A stretch of DNA of 64,000 bases from Oceanimonas sp052119705 (GCF_052119705.1 NZ_JBGQOP010000002.1:1-64000), one strand, 5' to 3'; counted from the stretch's first letter, positions 50,968 through 60,867 are shown. Notes: generated by a model not told the origin, from the letters alone. Numbers and translations are program-made.

Positions 50968-51085
50968 AGGAAGCTCTTAATATAGAAAAATAAACACAGA
51001 AAACTGAGGGCGCGCTAAGGCGGGAGCTCATAATAACAGAAATCCCACCAAGGCGCTGTTTTATACAGCGAGAGCAGCGGCAAGC

Positions 51086-53719
51086 TTAACCGTCTTGTGT
51101 TTGGCTAAGCTCCGCGATGATTTTGTGCCTGAGCGCGGCTTGTTCTTCCGTCGTTAAGGGCAGATGGTCGGCATTGGTGAGGCTAAAAAAATCTTCTACC
51201 CGCTCGCCTATGGTGGTGATTTTGGCCGCATGTAAGTTTATCCCAAGCTGGCTAAAGACATTACCAATGCGCGCCAGTAGCCCAGGCGTGTCGAGGGCGA
51301 TCAGCTCCATTAGGCTGCGTTTATGCGTGCGTTTAGAATGTAAAAAATTCACTTCGGTGGCGACCATGAATTCCCGATGACGGCGCGACGGAGGCCGAAT
51401 GCGCACTCGCGGTGTGCGTAGGCTATCTAGGGTATCCGTTAAGCGCTGGCATAATTCTGAAAGTCGGTCGCCACTGACCGGCTGGCCGTCTGGCTCCAGC
51501 ACAATAAAGGTGTCCAGCGCATAGCCGTCTTTGGAGGTCATTATTTGCGCGTCATGGATGTTGAGGTTTTTTTGATCTAGTGCCGCCGCCACTCGACCAA
51601 ATAAATTGGGAGAGTCTTGGCAATAAATAAACAGCTCGCTGCCGCCGCGCCCCGGTTGCTGGCTGATTTGCACTAAGGGGGTGTGGTTATCGCCGTGGGC
51701 CAAAATATGGCGGCTGTGCCAAGCAATTTGTTCTGGGGTGTGCCGTAAAAAATAATCGGCGGTAAAGCGCGCCCATAAAGGTTTGATTTGCGCTTCTGTG
51801 GTGTCCAGTTGCAGTAATATTTGCCGCGCTTGGCGCTGATTCTCGCGAATGGTTAAGCGCAGATCCGGTGGGTTTTCTAAGCCTTGGCGCAAGGCCTTTT
51901 GGGTCGCAAAATACAGCTCGCGCAACAGGCTGCCTTTCCAGTCATTCCATAAGTTATCGTTGGTAGCACAAATGTCCGCCACCGTTAGTACATATAAATA
52001 ATCGAGCCGAATTTCATCGCCTACCTGATTGGCAAATTCGCTGATCACCTCAACATCGTAAATATCACGACGCTGAGCGGTAACCGACATTAATAGATGC
52101 TGGCGCACCAGCCACACCACTAAACGGCTATCTGCTGCGCTCAGTTGGTGTAGCTCACAAAACGCCTCTGCATCAAGGGCACCCAGCTCGGAGTGGTCAC
52201 CGCCACGGCCCTTGGCAATATCGTGAAAAAGAGCGGCTATGTTGAGTAGCTCAGGTCTGCGCATCCGGTTACAAATATCAAAACACAAGGGATGGTCACG
52301 CTTGCCCTCGCCGTGGTGAAAGCGATAAATATTTTTTAATAAGCGGTGAGTATGTTCATCCACCGGATAGGCATGAAACATATCAAATTGCATTTGCCCG
52401 ACAATCTTTTGCCACTGCGGCAGATAGGCGGCCAAGATACCGTAGCGATGCATTAAGGTGAGCGCCAAGCCACAGCCTTGGTGATGGCGCATCAGCATCA
52501 TAAAAAAGCGTCGGCATTCGGCCTCTTCACACAAGAAGCCTGGCAAGTCTCGCCGCGCATCCCTGAGCAAGCGTAGTGTGCTGGAATAAATACCGGTTAC
52601 CTGTGGATGCAGGGCGATATGATAAAACAGCCGTAAAATGGCCGCTGGTTTCTTAATAAAAAGCTCAGGCTCTATCACATCTAGCAAGGTGCCGCGCAGG
52701 CGAAATTCAGAGGTGAGATTGCGTACGTCCATGGCTATGTGACCAAGAATGGCTTCATCAAACAGCTGTAACAGCATTTCATTAAGCTCTTGGACGTGGC
52801 GTACCGTTTGATAAAATCGCTTCATCATCTGCTCTATCGGTGCATTGCCTTCACCGGCAAAGCCTAAGGCGGTGGCCACGGCACGCTGCCTATCAAACAA
52901 CAAGCGGTTGTCGGCTCTGTGGCTGGTGATGTGCAGGGCAAAGCGCAGCTTCCACAAGAAATTCTGGCAATCGAGTAGCTCTACATACTCGTCTTGACTT
53001 AAAAAGTCGTGGCTGACCATTTCATGCAAGGTGGTGGCGCCAAAATGGCGACGAGTGACCCAGCTGATGGTTTGAATATCACGTAAGCCCCCAGGGCTGT
53101 ACTTAATGTCAGGCTCGAGCTTATAACTGGTATCTTGATATTGCTGATGGCGGGCAATTTGCTCTTGGCGTTTGGCTTCAAAAAAAGCTTGGCTGGACCA
53201 GAACTTATCCGGCTCGGTAGCGGCGGTTAATTGGGCAAAGGTGTGATAACAGCCACTAATAAGACGCGCTTCAATTAGGTTGGTGGCTATGGTGAGATCG
53301 CGCTCGCCTTGGCTAATACATTCCGCCACCGAACGTACGCTGTGGCCCACCTCGAGCCGCAAGTCCCACAATATGGTAATAAAGCGTCCGATCCGCTCAT
53401 TAACCGCCGCATTGGCGCCATCTTCACATAAGATCAATAAGTCGATATCAGAAAAGGGGTGCAGCTCACCGCGGCCATAACCGCCCACGGCCACGAGCGC
53501 CAGATCTGAGTCTTTATCTAGGCCTAACTGTCGCCACAGACCGGTCAGCAATTGGTCCATGTGCTGGGATCGTGTCACCACCAGTTCGAAGATGTCGTCA
53601 CCGGCGTTAAAGCGTTGTTCTAGCCATTGCTGTAGCTCATGGAGGATGTCTTTGCACTTAGGTAGTGTGAGCGCGGCGGGGTCAAACATAGCGGGCGCTA
53701 ACAATGAAGGTGTGCTCAC
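51086..53719 (-). CDS. glnD: Bifunctional uridylyltransferase/uridylyl-removing enzyme (PII)
   Basis: GlnD senses glutamine and uridylylates or deuridylylates PII proteins to set nitrogen assimilation. Order: nucleotidyltransferase (about 65-180; VGGYGRGELHPFSDIDLLIL), helical linker, HD hydrolase (about 445-560; NIAALFHDIAKGRGGDHS), and two C-terminal ACT domains (about 690-775 and 798-877; GRVAALDQKNLNIHDAQI and LARIGNVFSQLGINLHAAKI). GTG 53719 is chosen because AAGGAG lies six bases before it; the longer reading from 53758 runs into the cspD terminator. Length 877 (E. coli 890). Confidence 0.97.
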   Translation of the reverse strand: MSTPSLLAPAMFDPAALTLPKCKDILHELQQWLEQRFNAGDDIFELVVTRSQHMDQLLTGLWRQLGLDKDSDLALVAVGGYGRGELHPFSDIDLLILCEDGANAAVNERIGRFITILWDLRLEVGHSVRSVAECISQGERDLTIATNLIEARLISGCYHTFAQLTAATEPDKFWSSQAFFEAKRQEQIARHQQYQDTSYKLEPDIKYSPGGLRDIQTISWVTRRHFGATTLHEMVSHDFLSQDEYVELLDCQNFLWKLRFALHITSHRADNRLLFDRQRAVATALGFAGEGNAPIEQMMKRFYQTVRHVQELNEMLLQLFDEAILGHIAMDVRNLTSEFRLRGTLLDVIEPELFIKKPAAILRLFYHIALHPQVTGIYSSTLRLLRDARRDLPGFLCEEAECRRFFMMLMRHHQGCGLALTLMHRYGILAAYLPQWQKIVGQMQFDMFHAYPVDEHTHRLLKNIYRFHHGEGKRDHPLCFDICNRMRRPELLNIAALFHDIAKGRGGDHSELGALDAEAFCELHQLSAADSRLVVWLVRQHLLMSVTAQRRDIYDVEVISEFANQVGDEIRLDYLYVLTVADICATNDNLWNDWKGSLLRELYFATQKALRQGLENPPDLRLTIRENQRQARQILLQLDTTEAQIKPLWARFTADYFLRHTPEQIAWHSRHILAHGDNHTPLVQISQQPGRGGSELFIYCQDSPNLFGRVAAALDQKNLNIHDAQIMTSKDGYALDTFIVLEPDGQPVSGDRLSELCQRLTDTLDSLRTPRVRIRPPSRRHREFMVATEVNFLHSKRTHKRSLMELIALDTPGLLARIGNVFSQLGINLHAAKITTIGERVEDFFSLTNADHLPLTTEEQAALRHKIIAELSQTQDG

Positions 53720-53745
53720 GGCGATCTCCTTGATAAAACGGGCGC

Positions 53746-53781
53746 TAAAAACCATCAAGGCGCCGTAGCGCCTTGATGGTT
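53746..53781 (-). terminator. Terminator after cspD
   Basis: A 14-bp perfect stem AACCATCAAGGCGC/GCGCCTTGATGGTT around CGTA, followed on the minus strand by five Ts. It lies between cspD and glnD. Confidence 0.9.
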
Positions 53782-53803
53782 AGATAATGAATATCCGTGC
53801 TTA

Positions 53804-54013
53804 TTATTCGCCCGCGGATTTAATGCTAACAGCATGATTTCCTTTGGGGCCTTTTTCAATTTTATATTGTACCAACTGGCCCGCTTTGAGGGTTCTATAT
53901 CCATCCATTTCAATGGTGGAGAAATGTGCGAACACATCATCACCGCCGTCCTGTGGGCAGATAAAGCCAAATCCCTTAGCATTATTAAACCACTTCACCG
54001 TACCGGTTGTCAT
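53804..54013 (-). CDS. cspD: Cold-shock-like protein CspD
   Basis: CspD-type proteins bind single-stranded nucleic acid; E. coli CspD inhibits replication in stationary phase. The 69-residue sequence MTTGTVKWFNNAKGFGFICP carries RNP1 KGFGFI and RNP2 VFAHFS, plus EMDGYRTLKAGQ and GPKGNHA as in E. coli CspD. ATG 54013 is taken; the upstream 54034 adds seven residues unlike the family. The divergent cspD/clpS-clpA layout matches E. coli. Confidence 0.93.
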   Translation of the reverse strand: MTTGTVKWFNNAKGFGFICPQDGGDDVFAHFSTIEMDGYRTLKAGQLVQYKIEKGPKGNHAVSIKSAGE

Positions 54014-54409
54014 ACTTTCGTCCCTTTTATCCAAACATCCTAAACAATGTGGTTCATTGGTTAGTGCCTAGGCCTAACTCACTATCATTACAGGCGATTC
54101 TTCGCCGGATGTGTCATTGATATCAAGTGCAAGCGGCTCCTAATAAATCAAGACTCAAGTCCACTTTAATCAAACGCTTAAGCGAGTCAAGCCTTTGTTT
54201 AGTGCTTCACAATGCTAAGCGAAGACAGTTGACAGCCTGACCATAAGCGCTAGTGTGAAGGAAAGACACTCCAAACAGTTCCTGATATCCTGAGTGTACA
54301 ATACGAGCCTAGGCCGTTGATTTAAAGGGCGAGACATTGGCTTATCTGACCCTGTCAGTATGTCGCGCAATCAGGAACTGTGATTTAGAGTGAAAATTCG
54401 AGTAATGAT
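54014..54409. other. cspD-clpS divergent regulatory region
   Basis: 396 bp without a gene. It should hold promoters for both cspD and clpS, but no clear -35/-10 pair can be assigned by eye. Confidence 0.5.
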
Positions 54410-54733
54410 ATGAGCAGGAGTACGCATCAGACAGATGGTGACCTATTAAAAGAGAAGGAAGCGGAAGAAATTGCGCTGCAACCCCCTCCTATGTACAAGG
54501 TCATCTTGAATAACGACGATTACACGCCCATGGATTTTGTAGTGGAGGTGTTGCAACGGTTTTTCGCTATGGACGAAGACAAAGCCACGCAAGTGATGAT
54601 GGCGGTTCACTACCAAGGAAAAGGAGTATGCGGGCGGTTTACAGCCGAGATAGCAGAAACTAAAGTTGCACAAGTTAATCGATACGCTCGGCTACACGAA
54701 CATCCGTTGTTGTGCAGCATGGAGCAAGAATAA
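54410..54733 (+). CDS. clpS: ATP-dependent Clp protease adaptor ClpS
   Basis: ClpS binds N-degron substrates and hands them to ClpAP. The 107 residues (E. coli 106) contain PPPMYKVILNNDDYTPMDFV with the N-degron pocket Asn-Asn-Asp, VEVLQRFFAMDEDKATQVMM and VHYQGKGVCGRFTAEIAETK. The first 25 residues are a flexible, charged tail that inserts into the ClpA pore. It lies 48 bp upstream of clpA. Confidence 0.97.
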   Translation: MSRSTHQTDGDLLKEKEAEEIALQPPPMYKVILNNDDYTPMDFVVEVLQRFFAMDEDKATQVMMAVHYQGKGVCGRFTAEIAETKVAQVNRYARLHEHPLLCSMEQE

Positions 54734-54781
54734 GTCAATACCCGCCGCAACGGGACACCGAAGTTTTTAGGGGAGGTGCCT

Positions 54782-57037
54782 ATGTTGAACAAAGATCTTG
54801 AGAGCACACTGAACGATGCGTTCAATGACGCACGTCGTGCTCGCCACGAGTTCATGACGGTGGAGCACCTGCTACTCGCGTTGTTGAATAATCCAGCTGC
54901 CAAAGAGGCTCTAGTGGCCTGTGGCGCCGATCTTGAGCTGCTGCGTCGCGAAACTCAGCTGTTTATCGAGCAAACCACGCCTTTATTACCGGTGGGCGAT
55001 GTGGAAATTGAAACCCAGCCAACCTTGGGTTTTCAGCGTGTTTTGCAACGCGCCGTGTTTCATGTGCAGTCGTCAGGTAATGCCGAAGTCACAGGTGCCA
55101 ACGTGTTAGTGGCTATGTTTAGTGAGCAAGAGTCACAAGCGGCCTACTTACTAAAGAAAATTCAGGTCAGCCGCTTAGACGTGGTCAACTTCTTATCCCA
55201 CGGTGTGCGCAAAGACGAGCAACCAGAAGATAATTCAGCCGCTGCTAGAGAAGAGGGTGCCGAGGAAGCGGCTAGCAACCAAACCGACGGCTTCGTCAAT
55301 AACCTCAACCAGTGGGTAAAAGACGGACGCATCGATCCCTTAATTGGCCGTGATCAAGAGGTGAGTCGTGCCATTCAGGTGTTGTGTCGTCGCCGCAAGA
55401 ATAACCCACTGTTAGTGGGTGAAGCTGGCGTCGGTAAAACCGCTATCGCCGAAGGCCTCGCCTATCGTATCGTGCATGGCGATGTGCCAGAAATCATGGC
55501 CGACAATATTATTTATTCCCTCGACATGGGCGCGCTGTTGGCCGGTACCAAGTACCGTGGCGATTTCGAAAAGCGCTTTAAGGCTCTGCTCAGGCAGTTT
55601 GAGAAGCAGAAAGGCGCGATTTTGTTTATTGACGAAATCCACACCATTATCGGTGCCGGTGCCGCCTCGGGTGGTCAGCTGGATGCGGCCAATCTTCTGA
55701 AGCCCATGCTATCTAGCGGCCAAATTCGCTGTATGGGGTCGACTACCTATCAGGAATACAGTCAGATTTTTGAGAAAGATCGCGCCCTGGCTCGTCGCTT
55801 TCAGAAAATAGACATTCTTGAGCCGTCGGTAGAAGACACCACCAAGATCTTAATGGGCTTGAAAAGCCGTTATGAAGCTCATCACGATGTGCGTTACACC
55901 CAAGCGGCCATTAAGGCGGCGGCTGAGCTGTCGGCTAAATATATCAATGACCGTCAGCTCCCTGATAAGGCGATTGATGTCATCGATGAGGCGGGGGCTA
56001 GAATTCGCATGCTGCCGCCCTCTAAGCGTAAGAAGACCATAGGCGTGAGCGATATTGAGGCCATAGTGGCCAAGATTGCGCGCATTCCAGAAAAGTCGGT
56101 GTCTAGCTCCGATAAAGAGGCGCTGAAGACGCTAGAGTCTAAGCTAAAGATGGTGGTATTCGGCCAAGACAATGCCATTGAAGTGCTGACCGACGCCATT
56201 CGTTTGAGTCGTTCAGGTCTGGGTAATGAGAGGCGTCCCATTGGCTCCTTCTTGTTTGCGGGACCCACGGGCGTGGGTAAAACCGAGGTCACTCAGCAGC
56301 TGGCGCGCGTACTCGGCATCGAGCTGGTACGCTTTGATATGTCTGAATACATGGAAGCTCATACTGTGTCGCGCCTGATTGGTGCGCCGCCGGGCTATGT
56401 CGGCTTTGAGCAGGGTGGTCTGTTGACCGATGCGGTGATCAAGCACCCGCACGCTGTGTTATTGCTCGATGAAATTGAAAAAGCACACGCAGATGTGTTT
56501 AACCTGCTATTACAGGTGATGGATAACGGTACCTTAACCGACAACAGTGGTCGCAAAGCGGATTTTCGCAATGTGATTTTAGTGATGACCACCAACGCCG
56601 GTGTGCAAGAAACCGTGCGCCAATCGATTGGCTTCCAGGAACAAGACAACAGCCCTGATGCCATGATTGAAATCAATCGCACGTTTGCGCCCGAGTTCCG
56701 TAACCGACTCGACCACATTATCTGGTTTAATCACTTGGATATGGCGGTTATTTATCAGGTGGTGGATAAGTTTATTGTGGAGCTGCAAGCCCAATTAGAT
56801 GCTAAGGGTGTGTCTATGGAGGTGAGTGAGCCAGCTCGCGCTTGGTTAGCAGAGCAGGGCTATGATAAGGCGATGGGCGCGAGACCCATGGGGCGGGTGA
56901 TTCAACAACAGCTGAAAAAGCCGCTGGCCAACGAGTTGCTGTTTGGCGAACTGGTCGGTGGCGGCTCGGTTAAGGTCACCTTAACAGACAACAAACTGCA
57001 TTTTGATTATCAGTCGGAGGCTTCTTTGGCTCATTAA
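54782..57037 (+). CDS. clpA: Clp protease ATP-binding subunit ClpA
   Basis: ClpA is the AAA+ unfoldase of the ClpAP protease. The 751 residues show a Clp_N domain (about 1-140), D1 with Walker A GEAGVGKTAIAEGL (about 210) and Walker B ILFIDEIHT, then D2 with GPTGVGKTEVT (about 490) and VLLLDEIEKAH. The IGF/L-type ClpP loop is SIGFQEQDN near 617-625. ATG 54782, after GGGGAGG, agrees with the E. coli MLNQELE start; GTG 54776 would add two residues. A terminator follows. Confidence 0.98.
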   Translation: MLNKDLESTLNDAFNDARRARHEFMTVEHLLLALLNNPAAKEALVACGADLELLRRETQLFIEQTTPLLPVGDVEIETQPTLGFQRVLQRAVFHVQSSGNAEVTGANVLVAMFSEQESQAAYLLKKIQVSRLDVVNFLSHGVRKDEQPEDNSAAAREEGAEEAASNQTDGFVNNLNQWVKDGRIDPLIGRDQEVSRAIQVLCRRRKNNPLLVGEAGVGKTAIAEGLAYRIVHGDVPEIMADNIIYSLDMGALLAGTKYRGDFEKRFKALLRQFEKQKGAILFIDEIHTIIGAGAASGGQLDAANLLKPMLSSGQIRCMGSTTYQEYSQIFEKDRALARRFQKIDILEPSVEDTTKILMGLKSRYEAHHDVRYTQAAIKAAAELSAKYINDRQLPDKAIDVIDEAGARIRMLPPSKRKKTIGVSDIEAIVAKIARIPEKSVSSSDKEALKTLESKLKMVVFGQDNAIEVLTDAIRLSRSGLGNERRPIGSFLFAGPTGVGKTEVTQQLARVLGIELVRFDMSEYMEAHTVSRLIGAPPGYVGFEQGGLLTDAVIKHPHAVLLLDEIEKAHADVFNLLLQVMDNGTLTDNSGRKADFRNVILVMTTNAGVQETVRQSIGFQEQDNSPDAMIEINRTFAPEFRNRLDHIIWFNHLDMAVIYQVVDKFIVELQAQLDAKGVSMEVSEPARAWLAEQGYDKAMGARPMGRVIQQQLKKPLANELLFGELVGGGSVKVTLTDNKLHFDYQSEASLAH

Positions 57038-57073
57038 CGCCACTGTTAGTGCTACATGCCTCTTAATGCCAAT

Positions 57074-57107
57074 AGGCCCGCCACCTTAAATAGGGGCGGG
57101 CCTTTTT
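57074..57107 (+). terminator. Terminator after clpA
   Basis: AGGCCCGCC (57074-57082) pairs with GGCGGGCCT (57095-57103), followed by a T tract. Confidence 0.9.
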
Positions 57108-57219
57108 ATTCAAGAGGCGCAGGCCTAACAGAACAGACGAGAACAAAGCACCCAAATGTTAACCAACAGGCGTCGAGTTAAACGCCTTTAATATTTGGGT
57201 GTCACCACAGGCGAACGGA

Positions 57220-57438
57220 TTAACGAGCGCGGAAAACGATGCGTCCTTTTGACAGATCGTATGGGGTCAGCTGCACGGTCACCTTGTCACCGGTCAGAAT
57301 ACGAATATAGTTTTTGCGCATCTTGCCGGAGATGTGAGCAGTAACCACGTGGCCATTTTCTAGCTCAACGCGAAACATAGTGTTCGGCAGGGTGTCCAAA
57401 ATGGTCCCTTGCATTTCAATACTGTCTTCTTTAGCCAT
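57220..57438 (-). CDS. infA: Translation initiation factor IF-1
   Basis: IF-1 occupies the ribosomal A site during initiation. The 72-residue S1/OB-fold protein is almost invariant: MAKEDSIEMQGTILDTLPNT at the start, VTAHISGKMRKNYIRIL in the middle and PYDLSKGRIVFRAR at the end. GAGGA precedes the ATG. infA next to clpA, aat and bpt is a known arrangement. Confidence 0.99.
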   Translation of the reverse strand: MAKEDSIEMQGTILDTLPNTMFRVELENGHVVTAHISGKMRKNYIRILTGDKVTVQLTPYDLSKGRIVFRAR

Positions 57439-57514
57439 TGAGTCCTCTTGTTAACGCAGGCAATAAAAGCGGACGAAATCATGGCAGATTTCGCCCTCAC
57501 TGTAAAGTTTCCGC

Positions 57515-58219
57515 TCAGTCTTTCATCCCGTGCCAGATTCCGGCAATGAGTCGCTGATGGGGGCGGAACTGTTGTTTATAATTCATTTTCGCACATTCAT
57601 CCACTTGATACCCGAGATAAAGCCAGTGTTTATCGACCTCCTTGGCCAACTTGATCTGAGTTAAGATAGCAAAGGTACCTAATGAACGGTGTGCAGCCTC
57701 AGGCGCAAAAAAGGTATACATGGCGCTCATCGACTGACTTAAGGAATCGGTGACCGCCACCGCAATTAGTTGTTCTGCCAATCTAAATTCGATAAAAGTG
57801 GGGGCCAGCCAGTCACACAGTACGAAGCTGTCATACTGCTTACGACTGGCCGGATACATAGGGCCATCAGTATGGCGCTGGTCAATATAACGGCGATACA
57901 AGTCAAAGTAAGCGGGCTGGTCGGCGTAGCTGACGGTGATGACAAGATCGCGATTCAGCCGAGTAATCCGCTTTTGACTGCGGCTAGGAACAAAACTCTC
58001 CACACCAATGCGCAGCGATTGGCAGGCAGAGCAGCTTTGGCAATGGGGCCGATAAATACCACTGCCACTGCGGCGAAAGCCGGCACTAAGCAGTTGCTCA
58101 TAGCCTAATGGGCTGAGTCTGTCTTTATCTAATAATACTAATAATTGCTCTTGCTGCTGGGGCAAGTAGCTGCAGGCATGAGGCGGTGTCAGCCCTACCT
58201 TAAGATTGACTTCTTTCAT
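57515..58219 (-). CDS. bpt: Aspartate/glutamate leucyltransferase (Bpt)
   Basis: Bpt adds leucine to N-terminal Asp or Glu, creating a ClpS-recognised N-degron. The 234-residue protein has the N-terminal Cys-rich CQSCSACQSLRI (about 55-66), preceded by YRPH, and the GNAT-like C-terminal block with TFFAPEAAHRSLGTFAILTQI, LYLGYQVDECAKMNYK and FRPHQ. ATG 58219 overlaps the aat stop by 4 nt (58216-58219). E. coli lacks Bpt. Its presence beside aat follows the Vibrio pattern. Confidence 0.96.
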   Translation of the reverse strand: MKEVNLKVGLTPPHACSYLPQQQEQLLVLLDKDRLSPLGYEQLLSAGFRRSGSGIYRPHCQSCSACQSLRIGVESFVPSRSQKRITRLNRDLVITVSYADQPAYFDLYRRYIDQRHTDGPMYPASRKQYDSFVLCDWLAPTFIEFRLAEQLIAVAVTDSLSQSMSAMYTFFAPEAAHRSLGTFAILTQIKLAKEVDKHWLYLGYQVDECAKMNYKQQFRPHQRLIAGIWHGMKD

Positions 58220-58911
58220 AATGTTAATTCCCCCGGTTGCCAACAGCCCTCGCGCAGCGCTAAGCCTTGCAGCTTATGCAGCGTCGTTAAAAAACCGGCT
58301 CGGTTGCAGGTGCCCACGCCTAGGCTTATCAGGTGTGGATTAGGCAGCTGGCAATCAATTAAGGTGCCGCCGTAGCGACTAAAGTGGCGGCACAAGGCGA
58401 GCATGGCCAATTTTGAGCCATTATCGACACGATGAAACATGGACTCACCACAAAATAATTGGCCAAGATTAATACCATAGAGGCCGGCGACTAACTCCGC
58501 GCCTTGCCAGACTTCGATAGAGTGGGCATGGCCTTGGCTATGCAATTGGCAATAGGCGGCTTCAATATCTTGGGTGATCCAGGTGCCTTCTTTGTGTTCA
58601 CGCAACTGGCGACACTGGCGGATCACTTGGGCGAAGGCGGTGTTGATGGTGAGGCGATAGGGCGCACGTTTGGCGAGCTTTGCCAGACTGCGACTCACGT
58701 GTAAGTCAGCTGGGGCAATGATGGCTCGGGGATCCGGTGACCACCAGAGCAAAGGCTGGTCTTCTTCAAACCAGGGGAAAATGCCCATGCTATAGGCCAG
58801 CAGTAGCCGGTCTGGGCTTAAGTCGCCGCCAATGGCCAATAAGCCATTAGGGTCTTGCAGCGCTTGGTTGGGGTGGGGAAACCACAACTTATTATCCAAT
58901 AATGTCAGCAT
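58216..58911 (-). CDS. aat: Leucyl/phenylalanyl-tRNA--protein transferase
   Basis: Aat transfers Leu or Phe to N-terminal Lys or Arg, making N-degrons for ClpS-ClpAP. The 231 residues (E. coli 234) carry FPHPNQALQDPNGLLAIGGDL, GIFPWFEEDQPLLWWSPDPR, a TWITQDIEAAYCQLHSQGHA block, SIEVWQ, GLYGINLGQLFCGESMFHR and LIDCQLPNPHLISLG. ATG 58911 has only a weak ribosome-binding site. It is the first gene of aat-bpt. Confidence 0.97.
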   Translation of the reverse strand: MLTLLDNKLWFPHPNQALQDPNGLLAIGGDLSPDRLLLAYSMGIFPWFEEDQPLLWWSPDPRAIIAPADLHVSRSLAKLAKRAPYRLTINTAFAQVIRQCRQLREHKEGTWITQDIEAAYCQLHSQGHAHSIEVWQGAELVAGLYGINLGQLFCGESMFHRVDNGSKLAMLALCRHFSRYGGTLIDCQLPNPHLISLGVGTCNRAGFLTTLHKLQGLALREGCWQPGELTL

Positions 58912-59139
58912 GCAATTAACCGTTACTCTTTATAAATGCTCTTGTTTAAGTACATTAGTTTAAGTGTTAGCCAGTCTGCCCCATTTTTATGTCAGATGTT
59001 CACAACTAAACTGATGTACTTTGGGTGAGCGTGAGTGCATCGCGTATCAAACCGAGCCTTATATTACCATTGAATGAATAATGAATAAGCATATACTCTA
59101 AATGATAACCTTATAATTAATGCGTGTTTAGGAGAGGGG

Positions 59140-60867
59140 ATGGCGCACCGAGCACATTTATTTTCGTTACAAATTGGCCATGCGCTACGCGAAAGCTGTT
59201 GGCATGAACCCTATGGCCGTCAACGCTTCCTCAAAGATCTGCTAGCCGGCATTACGGTTGGCATTATTGCTATTCCACTGGCAATGGCGCTGGCTATTGC
59301 CAGTGGCGTGGCGCCGCAATATGGGCTTTATACCGCCATTATCGGCGGTTTTATTATTGCCCTGACTGGCGGATCGCGCTTGAGTATTTCTGGGCCCACC
59401 GCCGCCTTTGTGGTGATTTTATATCCAATAGCCCAGCAATACGGCTTAGGGGGCTTATTACTGGCCACCGTCATGTCGGGTTTGATCCTAATTGGCTTGG
59501 CATTGGTGCGGCTGGGGCGGTTAATTGAGTATATTCCGGCCTCGGCCACCTTAGGTTTTACCGGCGGCATAGGGGTGGTGATTGCCACCTTGCAGTTGAA
59601 GGACTTCTTAGGCCTGACCGAGCTCAAGATGCCTGAGCATTATCTGGATAAGGTGTCGGCTTTAGTCCAAGCCGCCCCCGATTTTTACGGGCCCAGCGTG
59701 ATGATAGCGCTGCTAACGCTGGCCATTATGTTGCTCTGGCCCAGGCTAAAAATAGGCGTGCCGGCGCATTTACCAGCCGTGATAGTGGCCAGCGTGCTCA
59801 CTTGGCTGCTCAATAACCAAGGGCTAGAGATTGCTACCATTAGCAGCCAGTTTAGCTATGTGCTGGCTGATGGCAGTACCGGCCAAGGCATACCGCCCGT
59901 GTTGCCACAGTTTATGTGGCCTTGGTTGCAACCCGGACCTGAGGGCGGCGTGTTAACGCTGGACTGGAGCTTGCTGCAGGCCTTATTGCCCGCAGCCTTT
60001 GCCATTGCCATGTTGGGTGCGATTGAGTCTCTGTTGTGTGCGGTCGTGTTGGATGGCATGACAGGTAAACGCCACAGCGCCAACAGCGAGTTATTGGGTC
60101 AAGGCATCGGTAATATAGTGGCGCCGTTTTTTGGTGGCATTACCGCCACCGCCGCCATTGCACGCTCGGCGGCGAACTTTAAAGCAGGCGGCCAAACACC
60201 GGTATCGGGCATGGTGCACGCACTGGTGGTATTGGCGGCCTTGGTCTTGCTGGCACCCATGTTGGCGTACGTGCCGATGCCGGCCATGGCGGCGCTACTT
60301 ATGGTAGTGGCGTGGAACATGAGTGAAGCGCACAAAGCGGTGCGACTACTTAAAACCGCCCCCTTGGGGGATGTGTGGGTATTTTTAACTTGTTTTTCGC
60401 TGACCATTTTGCTCGACATGGTGATCGCCATTACGGCGGGTATTCTGGTTGCGGCCGTGCTGTTTATGCGTGATATCGCCGAAATGACGCAAGTGAGTGA
60501 TATTTCAACTAGTCGTCGCTTCGACGCCACGCCACTGCCCACAGGCTGGTCGGTGTATAAAGTCAATGGCCCCTTGTTTTTTGCCGCCGCCGATAGGGTG
60601 TTTAGCGAGTTAGCCGGGTTATGCCGAACGCAAAAAGGCGTGATTTTGTATTTGGATGCGGTGTCTATTGTTGATGCCGGCGGTCAAGCCGCCTTGAGTG
60701 GTTTTGTAAGGCACTGCCAGCGACAAAACATTGAGGTCATAGTGGCAGATCTGCAATTTCAACCGTTGAAAACCTTGGCCAGAGCGGGCGTGCAACCTAT
60801 TCCAAGGGTGTTATCTTTTTATCCTACCTTGCAAGAAGCGCTAGCGCAGGTGAGTGCGAGGACGTGA
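59140..60867 (+). CDS. dauA: C4-dicarboxylate transporter DauA (SulP family)
   Basis: DauA is an inner-membrane SLC26/SulP transporter for succinate and related C4-dicarboxylates in E. coli. The 575 residues align throughout: AGITVGIIAIPLAMALAIASG, YGLYTAIIGGFI, SGPTAAFVVILYP, EYIPASATLGFTGGIG, IESLLCAVVLDGMTG and GGITATAAIARSAANF. A cytosolic STAS domain (about 455-570) includes NGPLFFAAADRVF and LDAVSIVDAGGQAAL, where the usual Asp-Ser signature is Asp-Ala. GAGAGGGG precedes the ATG. Confidence 0.92.
   Translation: MAHRAHLFSLQIGHALRESCWHEPYGRQRFLKDLLAGITVGIIAIPLAMALAIASGVAPQYGLYTAIIGGFIIALTGGSRLSISGPTAAFVVILYPIAQQYGLGGLLLATVMSGLILIGLALVRLGRLIEYIPASATLGFTGGIGVVIATLQLKDFLGLTELKMPEHYLDKVSALVQAAPDFYGPSVMIALLTLAIMLLWPRLKIGVPAHLPAVIVASVLTWLLNNQGLEIATISSQFSYVLADGSTGQGIPPVLPQFMWPWLQPGPEGGVLTLDWSLLQALLPAAFAIAMLGAIESLLCAVVLDGMTGKRHSANSELLGQGIGNIVAPFFGGITATAAIARSAANFKAGGQTPVSGMVHALVVLAALVLLAPMLAYVPMPAMAALLMVVAWNMSEAHKAVRLLKTAPLGDVWVFLTCFSLTILLDMVIAITAGILVAAVLFMRDIAEMTQVSDISTSRRFDATPLPTGWSVYKVNGPLFFAAADRVFSELAGLCRTQKGVILYLDAVSIVDAGGQAALSGFVRHCQRQNIEVIVADLQFQPLKTLARAGVQPIPRVLSFYPTLQEALAQVSART

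Noticed and set aside
53720..53758. Longer GlnD start at 53758
   Set aside because: It would begin inside the cspD terminator; GTG 53719 has an AAGGAG site.
60099..60566. 155-codon minus-strand frame opposite dauA
   Set aside because: Composition follows the dauA membrane-helix codons; no family content.
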